From positions 1,352,618 to 1,416,617 of the forward strand of contig NC_010525.1 in assembly GCF_000019805.1 (NCBI RefSeq): a stretch of DNA of 64,000 bases. Reading direction: 5' to 3'. Of this stretch, positions 1 to 8,787 are shown in pieces (the stretch's first letter is position 1; each line of letters opens with the position of its first letter). The translations under genes were made by a program, and so were the position numbers. The notes under the pieces are model-generated. The model saw only the letters and a list, made by a program, of their open reading frames with translations. It was not told the DNA's origin and did no database searches. Origin of the DNA: Pyrobaculum neutrophilum V24Sta. Its GTDB lineage: Archaea; Thermoproteota; Thermoprotei; Thermoproteales; Thermoproteaceae.

Positions 1-1016
1 AGAGGGCCGAGCTTCAGGAGGCCGTCTATCTGCTTCTTGAAGGTGAGGAGATCTAGCTTGCCGGATTCTATCTCCTGTATCACCTGTTCCTCCTCGAAAA
101 CCGCCTTTATCCTCTCGACAAGAGCGTCGAGGTCGCCCATCCCTAGGACCCTCGCCACGAACTTCCTCGGGATAAACATCTCTAGCTCGTCTACGTCTTC
201 GCCCACCCCTATGAACTTGACCTTTGCCCCGGTTTTTGCCACGGCGGCTAAGGCTCCTCCGCCTCTCGCCGTGCTGTCCATCTTAGTGATTATTACGGAG
301 TGTATAGGGAGGTACCTCATGAACGCCTCAGCTTGCGCCGCCGCCAGCTTACCCACGGTGGCGTCTATTACGAGCACGACCTCGTCGGGAGACACCGCCT
401 CATATATCGCCTTTACCTCCTGGAGTAGGGCCTCCTCGTTTCTATGGCGCCCCGCAGTATCGACGATCACCACGTCTAGGTTTTTCAAGTTCTGTACCCC
501 CCGCCGGGCTATCTCCACCGCGTCTTTACCATCCCTTTCTCCGTAGAAGGGGACGCCTATTTTCTCGGCTAGCTGCCTCAGTTGGTCAAAGGCGGCTGGT
601 CTCACGGTGTCTGTCTCCACGAGACCGACCTTGTACCCCCTCTTTACCAGCAACTTGGCAAGCTTGGCGGCCGTGGTTGTTTTTCCGCTTCCCTCCACGC
701 CGAGGAGCAGGACGACGTAGGGCTTCTTGGTTGGCTTAAACTCGGGGGGCTGCTCGCCGCCCAAAAGCTTAACCAGCTCCTCGTACAGAACGTAAAGGAG
801 GTACTCCCTAGGCGGTATACCGGCGGGGGGCTTCTCCTCTTTTATCCGCTTTACTGCCGCGTCGGTAAAAGCCTTTACCATGTCTAGGGGGACGTCTGCC
901 TTGAGGAGGGCCCTCTGGATCTCTCTCGAGAGGTCTTGTAGAGTTGCCTCGTCTATGTAGCTGACCCCCCTTATCTTTTCGACCAGTTTGCCAAATACCT
1001 CGCTAAGGGCTTTCAC
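1..1016 (-). CDS. srp54: Signal recognition particle 54 kDa protein, SRP54 (C-terminus beyond left edge)
   Basis: GTPase of the signal recognition particle, which binds signal peptides and 7S RNA and targets ribosomes to the membrane. About 338 N-terminal residues are present: an N-domain helical bundle (about 1-90), then the NG GTPase domain with P-loop GVEGSGKT (106-113), DTAGR (186-190) and TKMD (244-247). The methionine-rich M domain lies outside the window. The start is GTG at 1016, 23 bp downstream of a TATA-like tttaaatt centred at 1039, consistent with a leaderless transcript. FtsY shares the NG domain, but the N-terminal length and lack of an acidic extension favour SRP54. SRP19 is encoded at 35291. 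Confidence 0.93.
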   Translation of the reverse strand, partial: MKALSEVFGKLVEKIRGVSYIDEATLQDLSREIQRALLKADVPLDMVKAFTDAAVKRIKEEKPPAGIPPREYLLYVLYEELVKLLGGEQPPEFKPTKKPYVVLLLGVEGSGKTTTAAKLAKLLVKRGYKVGLVETDTVRPAAFDQLRQLAEKIGVPFYGERDGKDAVEIARRGVQNLKNLDVVIVDTAGRHRNEEALLQEVKAIYEAVSPDEVVLVIDATVGKLAAAQAEAFMRYLPIHSVIITKMDSTARGGGALAAVAKTGAKVKFIGVGEDVDELEMFIPRKFVARVLGMGDLDALVERIKAVFEEEQVIQEIESGKLDLLTFKKQIDGLLKLGP

Positions 1017-1045
1017 AGGTGAGCCGCCGCGATGGTTTAAATTCC

Positions 1046-1891
1046 TTATGTGGCAGGCGGCGCCTGGGCCTGCTGACCTAAGGTGGCGTACCAGACGTCT
1101 ATCTGCTTCATGAAGTTCTCTAGGCGGTCTAGGACGTATATACCGTAGTGTGGATAGATCTCGAAGACCAGCTTCTGGGGCCTGACGGCGGTCCACCGCA
1201 TCTTCCTGATGAACATGACTCTGAAGACGAAGCCTCTGTACTCCATCAGCTCCAGCTTTATCACGCCGCTTGCCAGATACTCCTCTACGCCGAAGCGGCT
1301 TATCTTGTTTTCGCCCGTCGGTATCTCAGACGTCATTAGGGTGGTTATGTCCTTTAGACGCCTCAGCTGGAACACCAACTCTCTCATGTATTCCCTTACC
1401 CACAGCACGTCCGTGTGCGAGGTTATGATTAGGGGGGCTATGGGGTCGATCACAAGTCTCTTTACGCCGAATTTCTTCACGTATTCCAGGATTATCTTCG
1501 CGATGTCGCGGGGATCCGCGGAGACCTTCTCCTCCTTTGCGTACGTCCTAAAGTGGGTCCTCAGATCTACGAAGATGAGCTTGCTCTGGCTCTCTAGGGC
1601 GTCTAGATCCCAGCCCAGGGATTCCCGCACGCCCCTTTTGACGTCCTCAGAGGGCTCGTCTATGGTGATGTATAGCCCCGGCTCGTCGTACATCTCGGCT
1701 CCCGTTTTTAGGAACTGGAGGCTGAAGATGGTTTTCCCCTGGCCCGCCTCGCCGGCCACGAGGTAGATCTCGCCCTTTCTGAAGCCGCCTTGTAGAAGCT
1801 GGTCGACGTACCAGATGCCCGTGGGGGCTCTGTTGTCGTAGACGGGATAATAGTCCTGGTAGTCATAGCTATACTGCTCCTGATAAGACAT
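1046..1891 (-). CDS. KaiC-like RecA-superfamily ATPase, single domain
   Basis: 281-residue protein with one RecA/KaiC fold: Walker A GEAGQGKT around residues 47-54 and a hydrophobic Walker B strand ending RLVIDPIAPL near 145-154. The Tyr/Asp-rich N-terminus (first 20 residues) and the Ala/Pro/Gln-rich tail are low complexity. Such single-domain KaiC-like proteins are numerous in Crenarchaeota; some act in signalling or motility regulation, but the role here cannot be read from sequence. ATG at 1891 follows a TATA (aaatatatt, about 1915) by 24 bp. A second, better conserved KaiC-like ATPase lies at 61293. Its stop lies 30 bp upstream of the srp54 start. Confidence 0.85.
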   Translation of the reverse strand: MSYQEQYSYDYQDYYPVYDNRAPTGIWYVDQLLQGGFRKGEIYLVAGEAGQGKTIFSLQFLKTGAEMYDEPGLYITIDEPSEDVKRGVRESLGWDLDALESQSKLIFVDLRTHFRTYAKEEKVSADPRDIAKIILEYVKKFGVKRLVIDPIAPLIITSHTDVLWVREYMRELVFQLRRLKDITTLMTSEIPTGENKISRFGVEEYLASGVIKLELMEYRGFVFRVMFIRKMRWTAVRPQKLVFEIYPHYGIYVLDRLENFMKQIDVWYATLGQQAQAPPAT

Positions 1892-1969
1892 ACGCCATCG
1901 GTGGGGGGCGTAAATATATTTGTTTTGTTTACATATCTATACACCTGGCGGCCACCTTAAATAACCTGT

Positions 1970-2383
1970 TTACGTTGGTAGAACAAGCCAGCTACCGCGA
2001 AATTCGAAGTACGCCCTAGCCGCAACGCGGCGCCACCTCTCGTAGAGCGCGCCGAAGTCTTTGGGGTCCGCGGAGGAGAGGAAGAGAGCCGAGTGGAAGG
2101 CCCCCTCTCTAAAAGGGGGCTTCCAGTAGTCTGCCTGAACCAGATCGCCTCTGCACGACGCCCTTTCCCTAGCCTTGGCCAACATATCTATCGAGATGTC
2201 TAGGCAGACGACGTAGCTCTGGAGAACCTCGTAGGCTATCCCCACGCCGCACCCCGCGTCTACCACCTTTTCCCCAACCTGCGAAGAGATCATCCAGTAC
2301 TTCCTCCTCTGCTCTACGCCGTAGACCTCCTCGTACAAAGGCGCCAGCTTTCTATAGAGCTCTAGGACGTGGTCTGTCTCCAT
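1970..2383 (-). CDS. Class I SAM-dependent methyltransferase, small
   Basis: 137-residue protein with the glycine-rich SAM-binding motif VVDAGCGVG (about residues 35-43) and an acidic residue ending the next strand (VVCLDIS), as in Rossmann-fold methyltransferases. The usual C-terminal substrate region is short, so the substrate is unknown. The ATG at 2383 lies inside the end of the MFS gene (22-bp overlap), so the two are probably co-transcribed and translationally coupled. An open frame continues upstream to 2641, but that part is Arg-rich and antisense in character, typical of shadow translation of the MFS gene. Confidence 0.75.
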   Translation of the reverse strand: METDHVLELYRKLAPLYEEVYGVEQRRKYWMISSQVGEKVVDAGCGVGIAYEVLQSYVVCLDISIDMLAKARERASCRGDLVQADYWKPPFREGAFHSALFLSSADPKDFGALYERWRRVAARAYFEFRGSWLVLPT

Positions 2384-3459
2384 AGCAACGCCAGCGAAAT
2401 TATGGCCGAGACGGCTGCTGTTACGAAGGCCAGGTGGAGCGCGCCGACGTCTTGGAGGTAGCCGTAGAGCGTGCCGCCGATGAGGAGCCCCAGCCCCCAC
2501 ATGGCGTTTACCACCCCTAGAGAGGCCGCCCCGCCTGCTCTCGCCGCCTGTGCCTTTGCAACGACGTCGGCGTACGAGGTCACGACCGAGTAGACGACAG
2601 CGCCTACGAAAAGCGCTGGTAGGGCCCCCGAGGCGTAGCACGCCGCAAGCAACACCGAGAATACAGGCGCGATCAAGATGGCTCTGGCGTCTCTATCGTA
2701 GAGGTGGCCTTGGAGTAGGGAGAGGGGCACCTCGGCGACCATGGCGGTTAGGTAGAGAAGCGAGGCGAGCCACGGGACGCCGGATAGTTTATACATGAGG
2801 AGCGAGATGTGTATCGTGGAGAGGCCGAGAAACAGCTGCGCGGCCCCGAACTTAAGTACTGAGGGGTCTGCCGACTGTCTAACCCCGCGCCTCTCCGGCT
2901 TGATGCCGCTGGTGGCGTAGGCGATATACAGCACGGCTAAGGCGGCGAGGCCGGGGGCCAACGAGGCGAGAAACACCTGGCGCGGTGTGTAGCTGTAGTA
3001 CAGCATCAAGGTGGCCATCAACGCCCCGGCTATGGCTCCGATCTGGTCCAAGGAGGCGTGTATCCCGAAGGCCCTCCCCCTGGCGCCTGGCCCCCCCGCC
3101 GCCGAGATTATAGCGTCGCGCGCCGGCGTGCGCAACGCCTTGCTGAACCTCTCCAGGAATATCAAAGCGGCGACTTGCCAGACGTCTCTAGCGAAGACTA
3201 GGCCGGCAACGGCGGCAACCTGTATGGCGTAGCCGAGAAAGGTCTCTAGCCAGTACCCCCCTCTCCTATCGGCGAGAGGGCCCGTTATAAACCTCGCCGC
3301 GTATCCCAGCGCATCGCCTAGGCCGAACACGAAGCCGACGAAGGCCGCCGAGGCGCCAAGCTCGACCAAATACTGCGGCGCTACGGAGCGCATGCCCTCG
3401 TAGAGCCAGTCCGCAAGAAGCGAGACTAAGCCAAGCAGGAGAATCAGCCTAAGGTTCAT
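2362..3459 (-). CDS. MFS transporter
   Basis: 365-residue integral membrane protein with about 11-12 hydrophobic segments, and an MFS-like loop GPLADRRGG between helices 2 and 3 (around residue 65). The substrate is unknown; related crenarchaeal proteins are annotated only as major facilitator permeases. ATG at 3459 is preferred over an upstream open frame because a TATA-like cttaattatg at about 3482 sits 23 bp before it. Downstream it overlaps a small methyltransferase gene. The gene is divergent from the small protein at 3569. Confidence 0.83.
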   Translation of the reverse strand: MNLRLILLLGLVSLLADWLYEGMRSVAPQYLVELGASAAFVGFVFGLGDALGYAARFITGPLADRRGGYWLETFLGYAIQVAAVAGLVFARDVWQVAALIFLERFSKALRTPARDAIISAAGGPGARGRAFGIHASLDQIGAIAGALMATLMLYYSYTPRQVFLASLAPGLAALAVLYIAYATSGIKPERRGVRQSADPSVLKFGAAQLFLGLSTIHISLLMYKLSGVPWLASLLYLTAMVAEVPLSLLQGHLYDRDARAILIAPVFSVLLAACYASGALPALFVGAVVYSVVTSYADVVAKAQAARAGGAASLGVVNAMWGLGLLIGGTLYGYLQDVGALHLAFVTAAVSAIISLALLWRQTTS

Positions 3460-3568
3460 GGCCTCGCCAATCACCACATAATTAAGTTTGCACCGGGGTC
3501 CAAATCTGGGGACTGATCTCTCCGGCACGTGGCGTGGGTACCTTAAAAACAGGGCTGTGTAATAGAGC

Positions 3569-3763
3569 ATGGATCTGCCGGAGGGAAGATACAAGGTGTA
3601 TAAAACGAAGAAGTACACGATATACTACGTGCTTGATGATGTAGAGATAAGGGGGAACTACGACAGAAAGCTGGAGAGGGGCGGCCACGAGTTCTACTTC
3701 GCAGGCGATGTCGTTGTCGTTAAACCGCTTAGAGAGACCTCTCAAGCTCAAGAAGCTCTTTGA
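3569..3763 (+). CDS. Small conserved-looking protein of unknown function
   Basis: 64 residues, basic and rich in Tyr and beta-prone sequence (alternating charged and aromatic residues around 8-30). I do not recognise the family. It is probably real: the ATG at 3569 is 23 bp after a TATA-like cttaaaaaca (about 3546), the expected spacing for a leaderless gene, and codon use matches the neighbours. The 3' end overlaps the convergent rpoK gene by 35 bp. Confidence 0.62.
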   Translation: MDLPEGRYKVYKTKKYTIYYVLDDVEIRGNYDRKLERGGHEFYFAGDVVVVKPLRETSQAQEAL

Positions 3764-4058
3764 GCCTAAGTCTCTCAGTTTTTCCGTCGGGTAGCTCTCT
3801 TACGATGATGAAGTCGAGGAGGCCCCGCTTGAGCTCCTCTGCGGCTATGAGCACAGGGTCTGTAGTGCCTAGCTCCCGTACGTCGACGAGCGGCTGTGCG
3901 CCCATCGCCAGTTGCATCGCCCGGGCGCCTAAGATCCGGGCGATCTCGTACTTTGTGAGGCGGGGCGGGTAGAAGTCCCGTCTCACCAGCGCTCTCTCCA
4001 GAAGGTCGACTAGTTTGTTTATACGGTCTAGGAGTTCGGCGGTTGTGAGAGCTTCCAC
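3729..4058 (-). CDS. rpoK: DNA-directed RNA polymerase subunit K (omega/Rpb6 homologue)
   Basis: About 109 residues. The core PPRLTKYEIARILGARAMQL followed by a Gly-Ala-Gln-Pro turn and an Asp-Pro-Val-x-Ile-Ala-x-Glu-Glu-Leu segment is the diagnostic RpoK/Rpb6/omega signature; the subunit stabilises the largest polymerase subunit. The N-terminal 40 residues are an extra helical region. GTG at 4058 is chosen: a TATA (tttaaatattt, about 4087) lies 29 bp upstream, just inside the end of the thermosome gene. An upstream open frame to 4187 is Arg-rich and antisense to the thermosome tail, so it is rejected. Confidence 0.88.
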   Translation of the reverse strand: MEALTTAELLDRINKLVDLLERALVRRDFYPPRLTKYEIARILGARAMQLAMGAQPLVDVRELGTTDPVLIAAEELKRGLLDFIIVRELPDGKTERLRLKELLELERSL

Positions 4059-4098
4059 GAAGGGGGGATACAACTCGGTATTTAAATATTTAAAAAAT

Positions 4099-5760
4099 CT
4101 AGTCGAATTTGGTCTCGCTCTTCTCCTCGCCTTCCTCCCCGCCCTTCTTGCCCTTCTTCTCCTCCTTCTTCGGAGCCCCGGCGGCAATTATGTCGTCTAT
4201 GCGGAGTATCATGATGGCGGCCTCCACCGCCGACTTTATCACCTGCTTCTTAACTATCAACGGGTCCCACACGTTGAGCGACGCCATATCTGCTATCTTG
4301 CCCCCATGTACGTCTACACCAGCGGAGAACTCGCCGTTGTCATGTCTACGCCTCAGCTCGGCGATGGCGTCTACGGGGTCAAGGCCCGCGGTCAACGCCA
4401 AGATCGTGGGTATGTGCTCCAGAGCGTCGGCGAATTTTAGGGCGGCCAGCTGCTCCTTCCCTGGAAGCTTTCTGGCGTACTCCCTCACCTTTCTACTAAC
4501 CTCTATTTCAAAGGCGCCGCCGCCGGGCACTATCTTAGGCTCTCTGAAGAGGTCGCGTGCGACGTGGAGGGCGTCCTGGAGCGACCTCTCGACCTCGTCA
4601 AGGATCCTGTCGCTACCGCCGCGGACCAGTATTGTTACGGCCCTCGGATTGGGTATGTTCTCCACAAACACCATCTTCTCCTCGCCCACCTTCCTCTCCT
4701 CCACAAGCCCGGCGGTGCCTAGGTCCTCAGGCTTGGCGTCCTTGATGGAGGTAATGATCTTGGCGCCAGTCGCTCTAGCGAGCTTCTCTATGTCGCTTCT
4801 CTTGACCCTTCTAATTGCCATTATGCCCTTCTTCGCTAGGAAGTGCTGAGCAACCTCGTCGATTCCCTTCTGCGTAATTACAACGTTGGCCCCTATGGAG
4901 GCCAGGTGGTCTACGTATGACTTCAGGATCTCGGCCTCCTGGTCTAGAAACGCCTTTATCTGGTCAGGGCTTGTGACGGAGATCTTCGTGGTCCACTCGG
5001 GCTTCTCGATCTCCAGGGGGGCGTCCAAGATGGCGATTTTGGCGTTTGTCACACGCTTAGGCATACCTGGGTGAACTACCTCCTTGTCTAGCACGATGCC
5101 TCTGACTAGCTGGGTCTCGTAGATGGATTTGCCCTTCTTCTTCTCGATTTTGATCCAGTCTAGGTCGAGATAGGGCTTCCCGTCTCTTGTCTCAACGGCC
5201 TGCAGAGCCGCCTCCACCACGAGGCCCGCCAGGTAGTCTCTGGTCTCCGCCACCACCTTGGAGGAGAGGGAGCTCGAGACGACTTTAAGCAGTTGCTCCT
5301 TTGTGAGGTCGATCGGCTTCGCGAACTCCTCGGCTACCTTAAGGGCGTAATCTGCGGCTTTCTTGTAACCGTCGATCACGATGGTTGGATGGATGCCCTC
5401 CTCCAACAGCTCCTCGCCTAGCTCCAGCAGTTTGCCGGCTAGAACAACCACAGTGGTTGTGCCGTCACCCACCTCTGCATCTTGCGCCTTCGCCACCTCG
5501 ATTAGGAGTTTGGCGGCTGGGTGCTGGACCTCCATCTCCTTGAGGATTGTGGCGCCGTCTCCGGTTATTGTGACGTCACCAAATGCGTCGATGAGCATCT
5601 TGTCCATCCCTCTAGGCCCTAGAGATGTGGCGAGTATCTCCGCAATTACCTTAGCCGCTTGGATGTTAGAACGGCGTGCATCTACGCCGGTTGTCCTCTG
5701 GCTCCCCTCTTTCAATATCATGACGGGCACGCCTGTCCTAGGGGCTTGCGCCTGCGCCAT
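4099..5760 (-). CDS. ths: Thermosome subunit (group II chaperonin)
   Basis: 553-residue ATP-dependent chaperonin subunit (TCP-1/CCT family) that forms double-ring complexes in the cytoplasm. Visible signatures are [25 protein letters not shown] near the N-terminus, the nucleotide motif GDGTTTVV (about 92-99), [12 protein letters not shown] in the intermediate domain, and a Lys/Glu-rich tail. Length is normal for the family. ATG at 5760 lies about 23 bp after a TATA (tttttatatg, around 5783); an ATG seven codons upstream would start inside the TATA-to-TSS spacer. Crenarchaea usually have two or three paralogues; which one this is cannot be decided from the window. Confidence 0.96.
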   Translation of the reverse strand: MAQAQAPRTGVPVMILKEGSQRTTGVDARRSNIQAAKVIAEILATSLGPRGMDKMLIDAFGDVTITGDGATILKEMEVQHPAAKLLIEVAKAQDAEVGDGTTTVVVLAGKLLELGEELLEEGIHPTIVIDGYKKAADYALKVAEEFAKPIDLTKEQLLKVVSSSLSSKVVAETRDYLAGLVVEAALQAVETRDGKPYLDLDWIKIEKKKGKSIYETQLVRGIVLDKEVVHPGMPKRVTNAKIAILDAPLEIEKPEWTTKISVTSPDQIKAFLDQEAEILKSYVDHLASIGANVVITQKGIDEVAQHFLAKKGIMAIRRVKRSDIEKLARATGAKIITSIKDAKPEDLGTAGLVEERKVGEEKMVFVENIPNPRAVTILVRGGSDRILDEVERSLQDALHVARDLFREPKIVPGGGAFEIEVSRKVREYARKLPGKEQLAALKFADALEHIPTILALTAGLDPVDAIAELRRRHDNGEFSAGVDVHGGKIADMASLNVWDPLIVKKQVIKSAVEAAIMILRIDDIIAAGAPKKEEKKGKKGGEEGEEKSETKFD

Positions 5761-5811
5761 GGCTTGACATAAATTGTGCATATAAAAACTTTTCGCAGAG
5801 TGAAAAGCGGC

Positions 5812-6717
5812 TTAACGCTGGTTGAGGGCGCTAGAAAGCGCAAGTATGAGACGCCACCTTTCCTCGATCTCCTCCTCGAGGGCCTTTATATCGCTTTCGG
5901 ACAAATGGGCGAACCTCCCCTGTAGTTTTACATACTCTACAAGAGGCCTCCTCTTGGACTTATCGGCAAACCTATCGCTCGGCGGATTCACCTTCAACAC
6001 CCCTTTGTCGTACTCCCAGAGTATCCACGCGCCCGTCTCCACGGCGAGTCTAGCCACCTCCACGGTCTTCGCCGGATCGAACCTCCAGCCTGGAGGACAC
6101 GGCGTTTGCAGATGTATAAACCTGAAGCCCTCCACTTCCGCAGCTCTCTTCAGCTTCCTGTAGAAGTCGTGTGGATAGGCTATGCTGGCCGTTGCCACGT
6201 ACGGCACTCCGTGCATGGCCATGAGCAAGGCGACGTCTTTCCTCCTCTCGCGTTTGCCGCTCGGCGTAGTCGTTGTCCAAGCACTCCGCGGCGTGGAGCT
6301 ACTGCGCTGTATGCCGGTGTTCATGTAGGCCTCGTTGTCGTACATCACGTAGATCACGTTGCTATTTCTCTCCGCGGCGCCGCTTAAGGTGGCGAAGCCT
6401 ATATCCGCGGTCCCCCCATCGCCAGCCCACACCACCACGTGTCCTCTTACGCCGAGCGCCTTGTAGGCCTCGGCTATGCCTGTGGCTACGGCTGCCGAGG
6501 AGGCGAAGGGCACGTTTAAGATAGGGAATGCGAGGCCGGTCTTAGGCGCCAGGCCCTGCACAACGGAGGCGCAACTCGCCGGTATTACAAGCACCGATTC
6601 GTCGCCCAGTGCCATGCCCAGTATCTTTAGACCTATCATCATACCGCAACCGGCGCATGCGGCGTTGCCGGGTATGACGTAGCGCTTCTTGGGGAGTTGA
6701 TCCAATCGGAAGGTCAT
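5812..6717 (-). CDS. porB: 2-oxoacid (pyruvate):ferredoxin oxidoreductase, beta subunit
   Basis: 301-residue thiamine-diphosphate-binding subunit of the ferredoxin-dependent oxidoreductase that converts pyruvate (or another 2-oxoacid) to acyl-CoA and CO2 and reduces ferredoxin. It shows CAGCG near residue 21, a conserved Cys in PASCASVV, GDGGTADIG (ThDP/Mg site, about 99-107) and MYDNEAYMNTGIQ. These cysteines ligate a 4Fe-4S cluster in the family. It overlaps porA by 4 bp (ATGA), the last gene of a porD-porA-porB operon. Substrate (pyruvate versus other 2-oxoacids) is not certain. Confidence 0.93.
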   Translation of the reverse strand: MTFRLDQLPKKRYVIPGNAACAGCGMMIGLKILGMALGDESVLVIPASCASVVQGLAPKTGLAFPILNVPFASSAAVATGIAEAYKALGVRGHVVVWAGDGGTADIGFATLSGAAERNSNVIYVMYDNEAYMNTGIQRSSSTPRSAWTTTTPSGKRERRKDVALLMAMHGVPYVATASIAYPHDFYRKLKRAAEVEGFRFIHLQTPCPPGWRFDPAKTVEVARLAVETGAWILWEYDKGVLKVNPPSDRFADKSKRRPLVEYVKLQGRFAHLSESDIKALEEEIEERWRLILALSSALNQR

Positions 6718-7862
6718 ACCACAAACTCCACTCCCCTATACCTGCCCTCCACTGCGTTGCTTATAACGCGGTAGAACGCCTCCGCGTCGAAATCAACGCC
6801 GGCAATCCCCGCGACTATGTTGACCACCTCTGCGTCTGGCACAGCCGCCTTGAGCTCCACGCCGAGCACGCCGCCTAGGGGGGTTATATCGCGGTCAAAC
6901 ACCACCGCTCTTCGGTACTGGCTCAGCCTTTTCACCTCCTCGGTTGGAAAAGGCCTTATGAACCTCAGCCTCAGTAGCCCTACCGGGATGTCTCGGCTCC
7001 TAAGTGCGTCTACGGCGCGTTTCGCATCGCTACACCAAGCCCCCGCACAGACCACTACGTCTTCCGCATCCTCGGCCCTGTACCACTCCACGAGACCCCC
7101 GTAGCTTCTGCCCGTCAGTTTTCCGTATTCTCTATCTGCTTGTACAACGACGTCTTTTGCCTCCTGCTGCGCCCTATACACGGCCTCTATTTTGTACCTT
7201 GCATGTATCCTGTTGTCTGAAGGCAGATTTCCAAAGGTGATAGGCTCGCCGGGTCTCAACAGAAGAGGCACATCCGCCCTCCTGGGAGGCAGGAAGCTGT
7301 CTACCACCTCTTGAGGAGGCACCTCCACGGGCTCGGTGGAGTGGCTGAGCACAAACCCGTCTATGCCCACGGAAACCGGCAAAACGGCGCTTTCCGCGAT
7401 CTTAAACGCCTGTATCGTTAAATCAAACGCCTCCTGGGCGGTCTCCGCCATGGCTATCAGCCATCCGGAGTCCCTAAGAGTTAAGATGTCGTTATGCTCA
7501 ACGTGTATGTTCCAGATAGGCCCGATGGTCCGGGTAGCCACCGCCATCACAATTGGCGCTCTGCTCAACGCCGCCCACCACGTCATCTCGTACATGTACA
7601 ATAGGCCGTGGGACGACGTCGCGGTGAAGACCCTAGCGCCGGCCATCGCCGCGCCATATACTACCGACATAGCGCCGTATTCGGACTCGACATTGATAAA
7701 ACGCGCCTTGAGCTCCCCCCTTTCTACGAATTCGGCGAGTTTCTCCACTATGGTCGTCTGAGGCGTTATGGGGTACGCCGCTATGACGTGGGGCTTCGCC
7801 ATCTTGACGGCATAAGCCACGGCGTGGTTGCCGGTGAGGGCGGTTTTTAAAAGGGCCGTCAT
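6714..7862 (-). CDS. porA: 2-oxoacid (pyruvate):ferredoxin oxidoreductase, alpha subunit
   Basis: 382 residues with the hallmark AAYPITPQTTIVEKL near residue 30 and ESEYGAMSVVYGAAMAGAR (about 60-78), both contacting the thiamine cofactor and substrate in this family. It partners with PorB to make the catalytic core. It sits between porD and porB, with ATGA-type overlaps on both sides, so translation is probably coupled. The divergent porG encodes the fourth subunit. Confidence 0.94.
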   Translation of the reverse strand: MTALLKTALTGNHAVAYAVKMAKPHVIAAYPITPQTTIVEKLAEFVERGELKARFINVESEYGAMSVVYGAAMAGARVFTATSSHGLLYMYEMTWWAALSRAPIVMAVATRTIGPIWNIHVEHNDILTLRDSGWLIAMAETAQEAFDLTIQAFKIAESAVLPVSVGIDGFVLSHSTEPVEVPPQEVVDSFLPPRRADVPLLLRPGEPITFGNLPSDNRIHARYKIEAVYRAQQEAKDVVVQADREYGKLTGRSYGGLVEWYRAEDAEDVVVCAGAWCSDAKRAVDALRSRDIPVGLLRLRFIRPFPTEEVKRLSQYRRAVVFDRDITPLGGVLGVELKAAVPDAEVVNIVAGIAGVDFDAEAFYRVISNAVEGRYRGVEFVV

Positions 7863-8128
7863 GTCCCCTCAGGCTCCATAGAGATTGCTTTTACTGGGCA
7901 CACATCAGCGCATATTCCACAGCCTTTGCAGTACATATAATCGATCGCGATCTTGCGGCCTTTTTCCCACTCTATTACAGACTCGGGACAGTAAAGCCAA
8001 CAGATGCCGCAGTCAACGCATTTGGCCAAATCCACCACGGGCTTGTACGTGCGCCAAGTTCCAGTGGCGCCCGCCGAGGCGGGCGCGGGCTTCGAAATAG
8101 GTAACACACTAAGATCTTGGTTTCTCAT
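7859..8128 (-). CDS. porD: 2-oxoacid:ferredoxin oxidoreductase, delta (ferredoxin-like) subunit
   Basis: 89-residue protein with two 4Fe-4S motifs: CVDCGICWLYCP (about 37-48) and CKGCGICADVCP (about 68-79). It transfers electrons from the catalytic core to free ferredoxin. The proline- and alanine-rich N-terminus before residue 28 is variable. ATG at 8128 is 23 bp after a TATA-like tatatag centred near 8151. First gene of the porDAB operon. Confidence 0.93.
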   Translation of the reverse strand: MRNQDLSVLPISKPAPASAGATGTWRTYKPVVDLAKCVDCGICWLYCPESVIEWEKGRKIAIDYMYCKGCGICADVCPVKAISMEPEGT

Positions 8129-8253
8129 TTATATCTTTTATAGTCGTATATAGAATTAACGGGAAACGAGATAAAGATATCATGATATAATTTATAAAAA
8201 CCTCTAATATAATGAGCAGAAAATTTTATTAAGTGTTACTACGTAGTAAAACA
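8129..8253 (-). promoter_or_regulatory. Divergent por promoters (porD left, porG right)
   Basis: A 125-bp AT-rich spacer. The leftward porD promoter has tatatag near 8151, and the rightward porG promoter has attttatta near 8230, each about 23-25 bp from its start codon. Two further AT-rich stretches (8175-8200) could bind a regulator. Unlike the compact pairs elsewhere in this window, each gene here has its own TATA box. Confidence 0.6.
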
Positions 8254-8787
8254 ATGTATGAGGTTATCTTCATCGGAAGAGGAGGCCAGGGGGCGGTCAC
8301 CGCGGCGCAGCTCCTAGCCTACGTAGCTGCGCTAGAGGGCAAGCAAGCGCAGGCTCTGCCGGAGTTTGGCGCAGAGAGGAGAGGCGCGGTGGTGAAGGCC
8401 TATCTGAGGATAGGAGAACCTCCTCTACACTCCTCTATGAAGAAGGCCGACTACGTCGTTGTGTTAGACGGCCGTATTGTGGATCAGATAGATGTGAGAC
8501 AGTACGGGAAGCCCAATGCGGTGTATATAGTGAACACGAAGAGGGAGGCCTCTTGGTACATCGCTATAGACGCCACGTCTATAGCTATAAAACACGGCCT
8601 TGTCGTAGCTGGGTGGCCCGTGGTTAACCTAATCATGGCGGCGGCCTTCGCGGCTGTGAGCGGCGCGGTCTCTCTTGAAGGCATCTTGAGGGCGCTTCCA
8701 GAGTTCGTGCCCAGGAGGTACGTAGATGCCAATAGAAACGCGGTTGTGGAGGCCTTCAACCTAATGAAGCTGGCTAAGGCGCGCTAG
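8254..8787 (+). CDS. porG: 2-oxoacid:ferredoxin oxidoreductase, gamma subunit
   Basis: 177-residue gamma domain: N-terminal MYEVIFIGRGGQGAVTAAQLLA (nucleotide-binding-like fold) and LPEFGAERRGAVVKAYLRI, both typical of POR/KGOR gamma subunits that help bind CoA. ATG at 8254 is favoured over an in-frame upstream codon because the TATA lies about 24 bp before it. Transcribed away from porDAB, so the four-subunit complex depends on two divergent promoters. The 3' end overlaps the convergent nucleotide-sugar dehydrogenase by 4 bp. Confidence 0.93.
   Translation: MYEVIFIGRGGQGAVTAAQLLAYVAALEGKQAQALPEFGAERRGAVVKAYLRIGEPPLHSSMKKADYVVVLDGRIVDQIDVRQYGKPNAVYIVNTKREASWYIAIDATSIAIKHGLVVAGWPVVNLIMAAAFAAVSGAVSLEGILRALPEFVPRRYVDANRNAVVEAFNLMKLAKAR

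Noticed and set aside
2550-2798. Arg-rich ORF opposite the MFS gene
   Set aside because: Composition typical of antisense translation of a hydrophobic GC-rich gene; no start signal.
4109-4849. A 246-residue plus-strand ORF opposite the thermosome gene
   Set aside because: Ser/Pro-rich translation of the antisense of a well-conserved chaperonin; no promoter at its start. Shadow frame.
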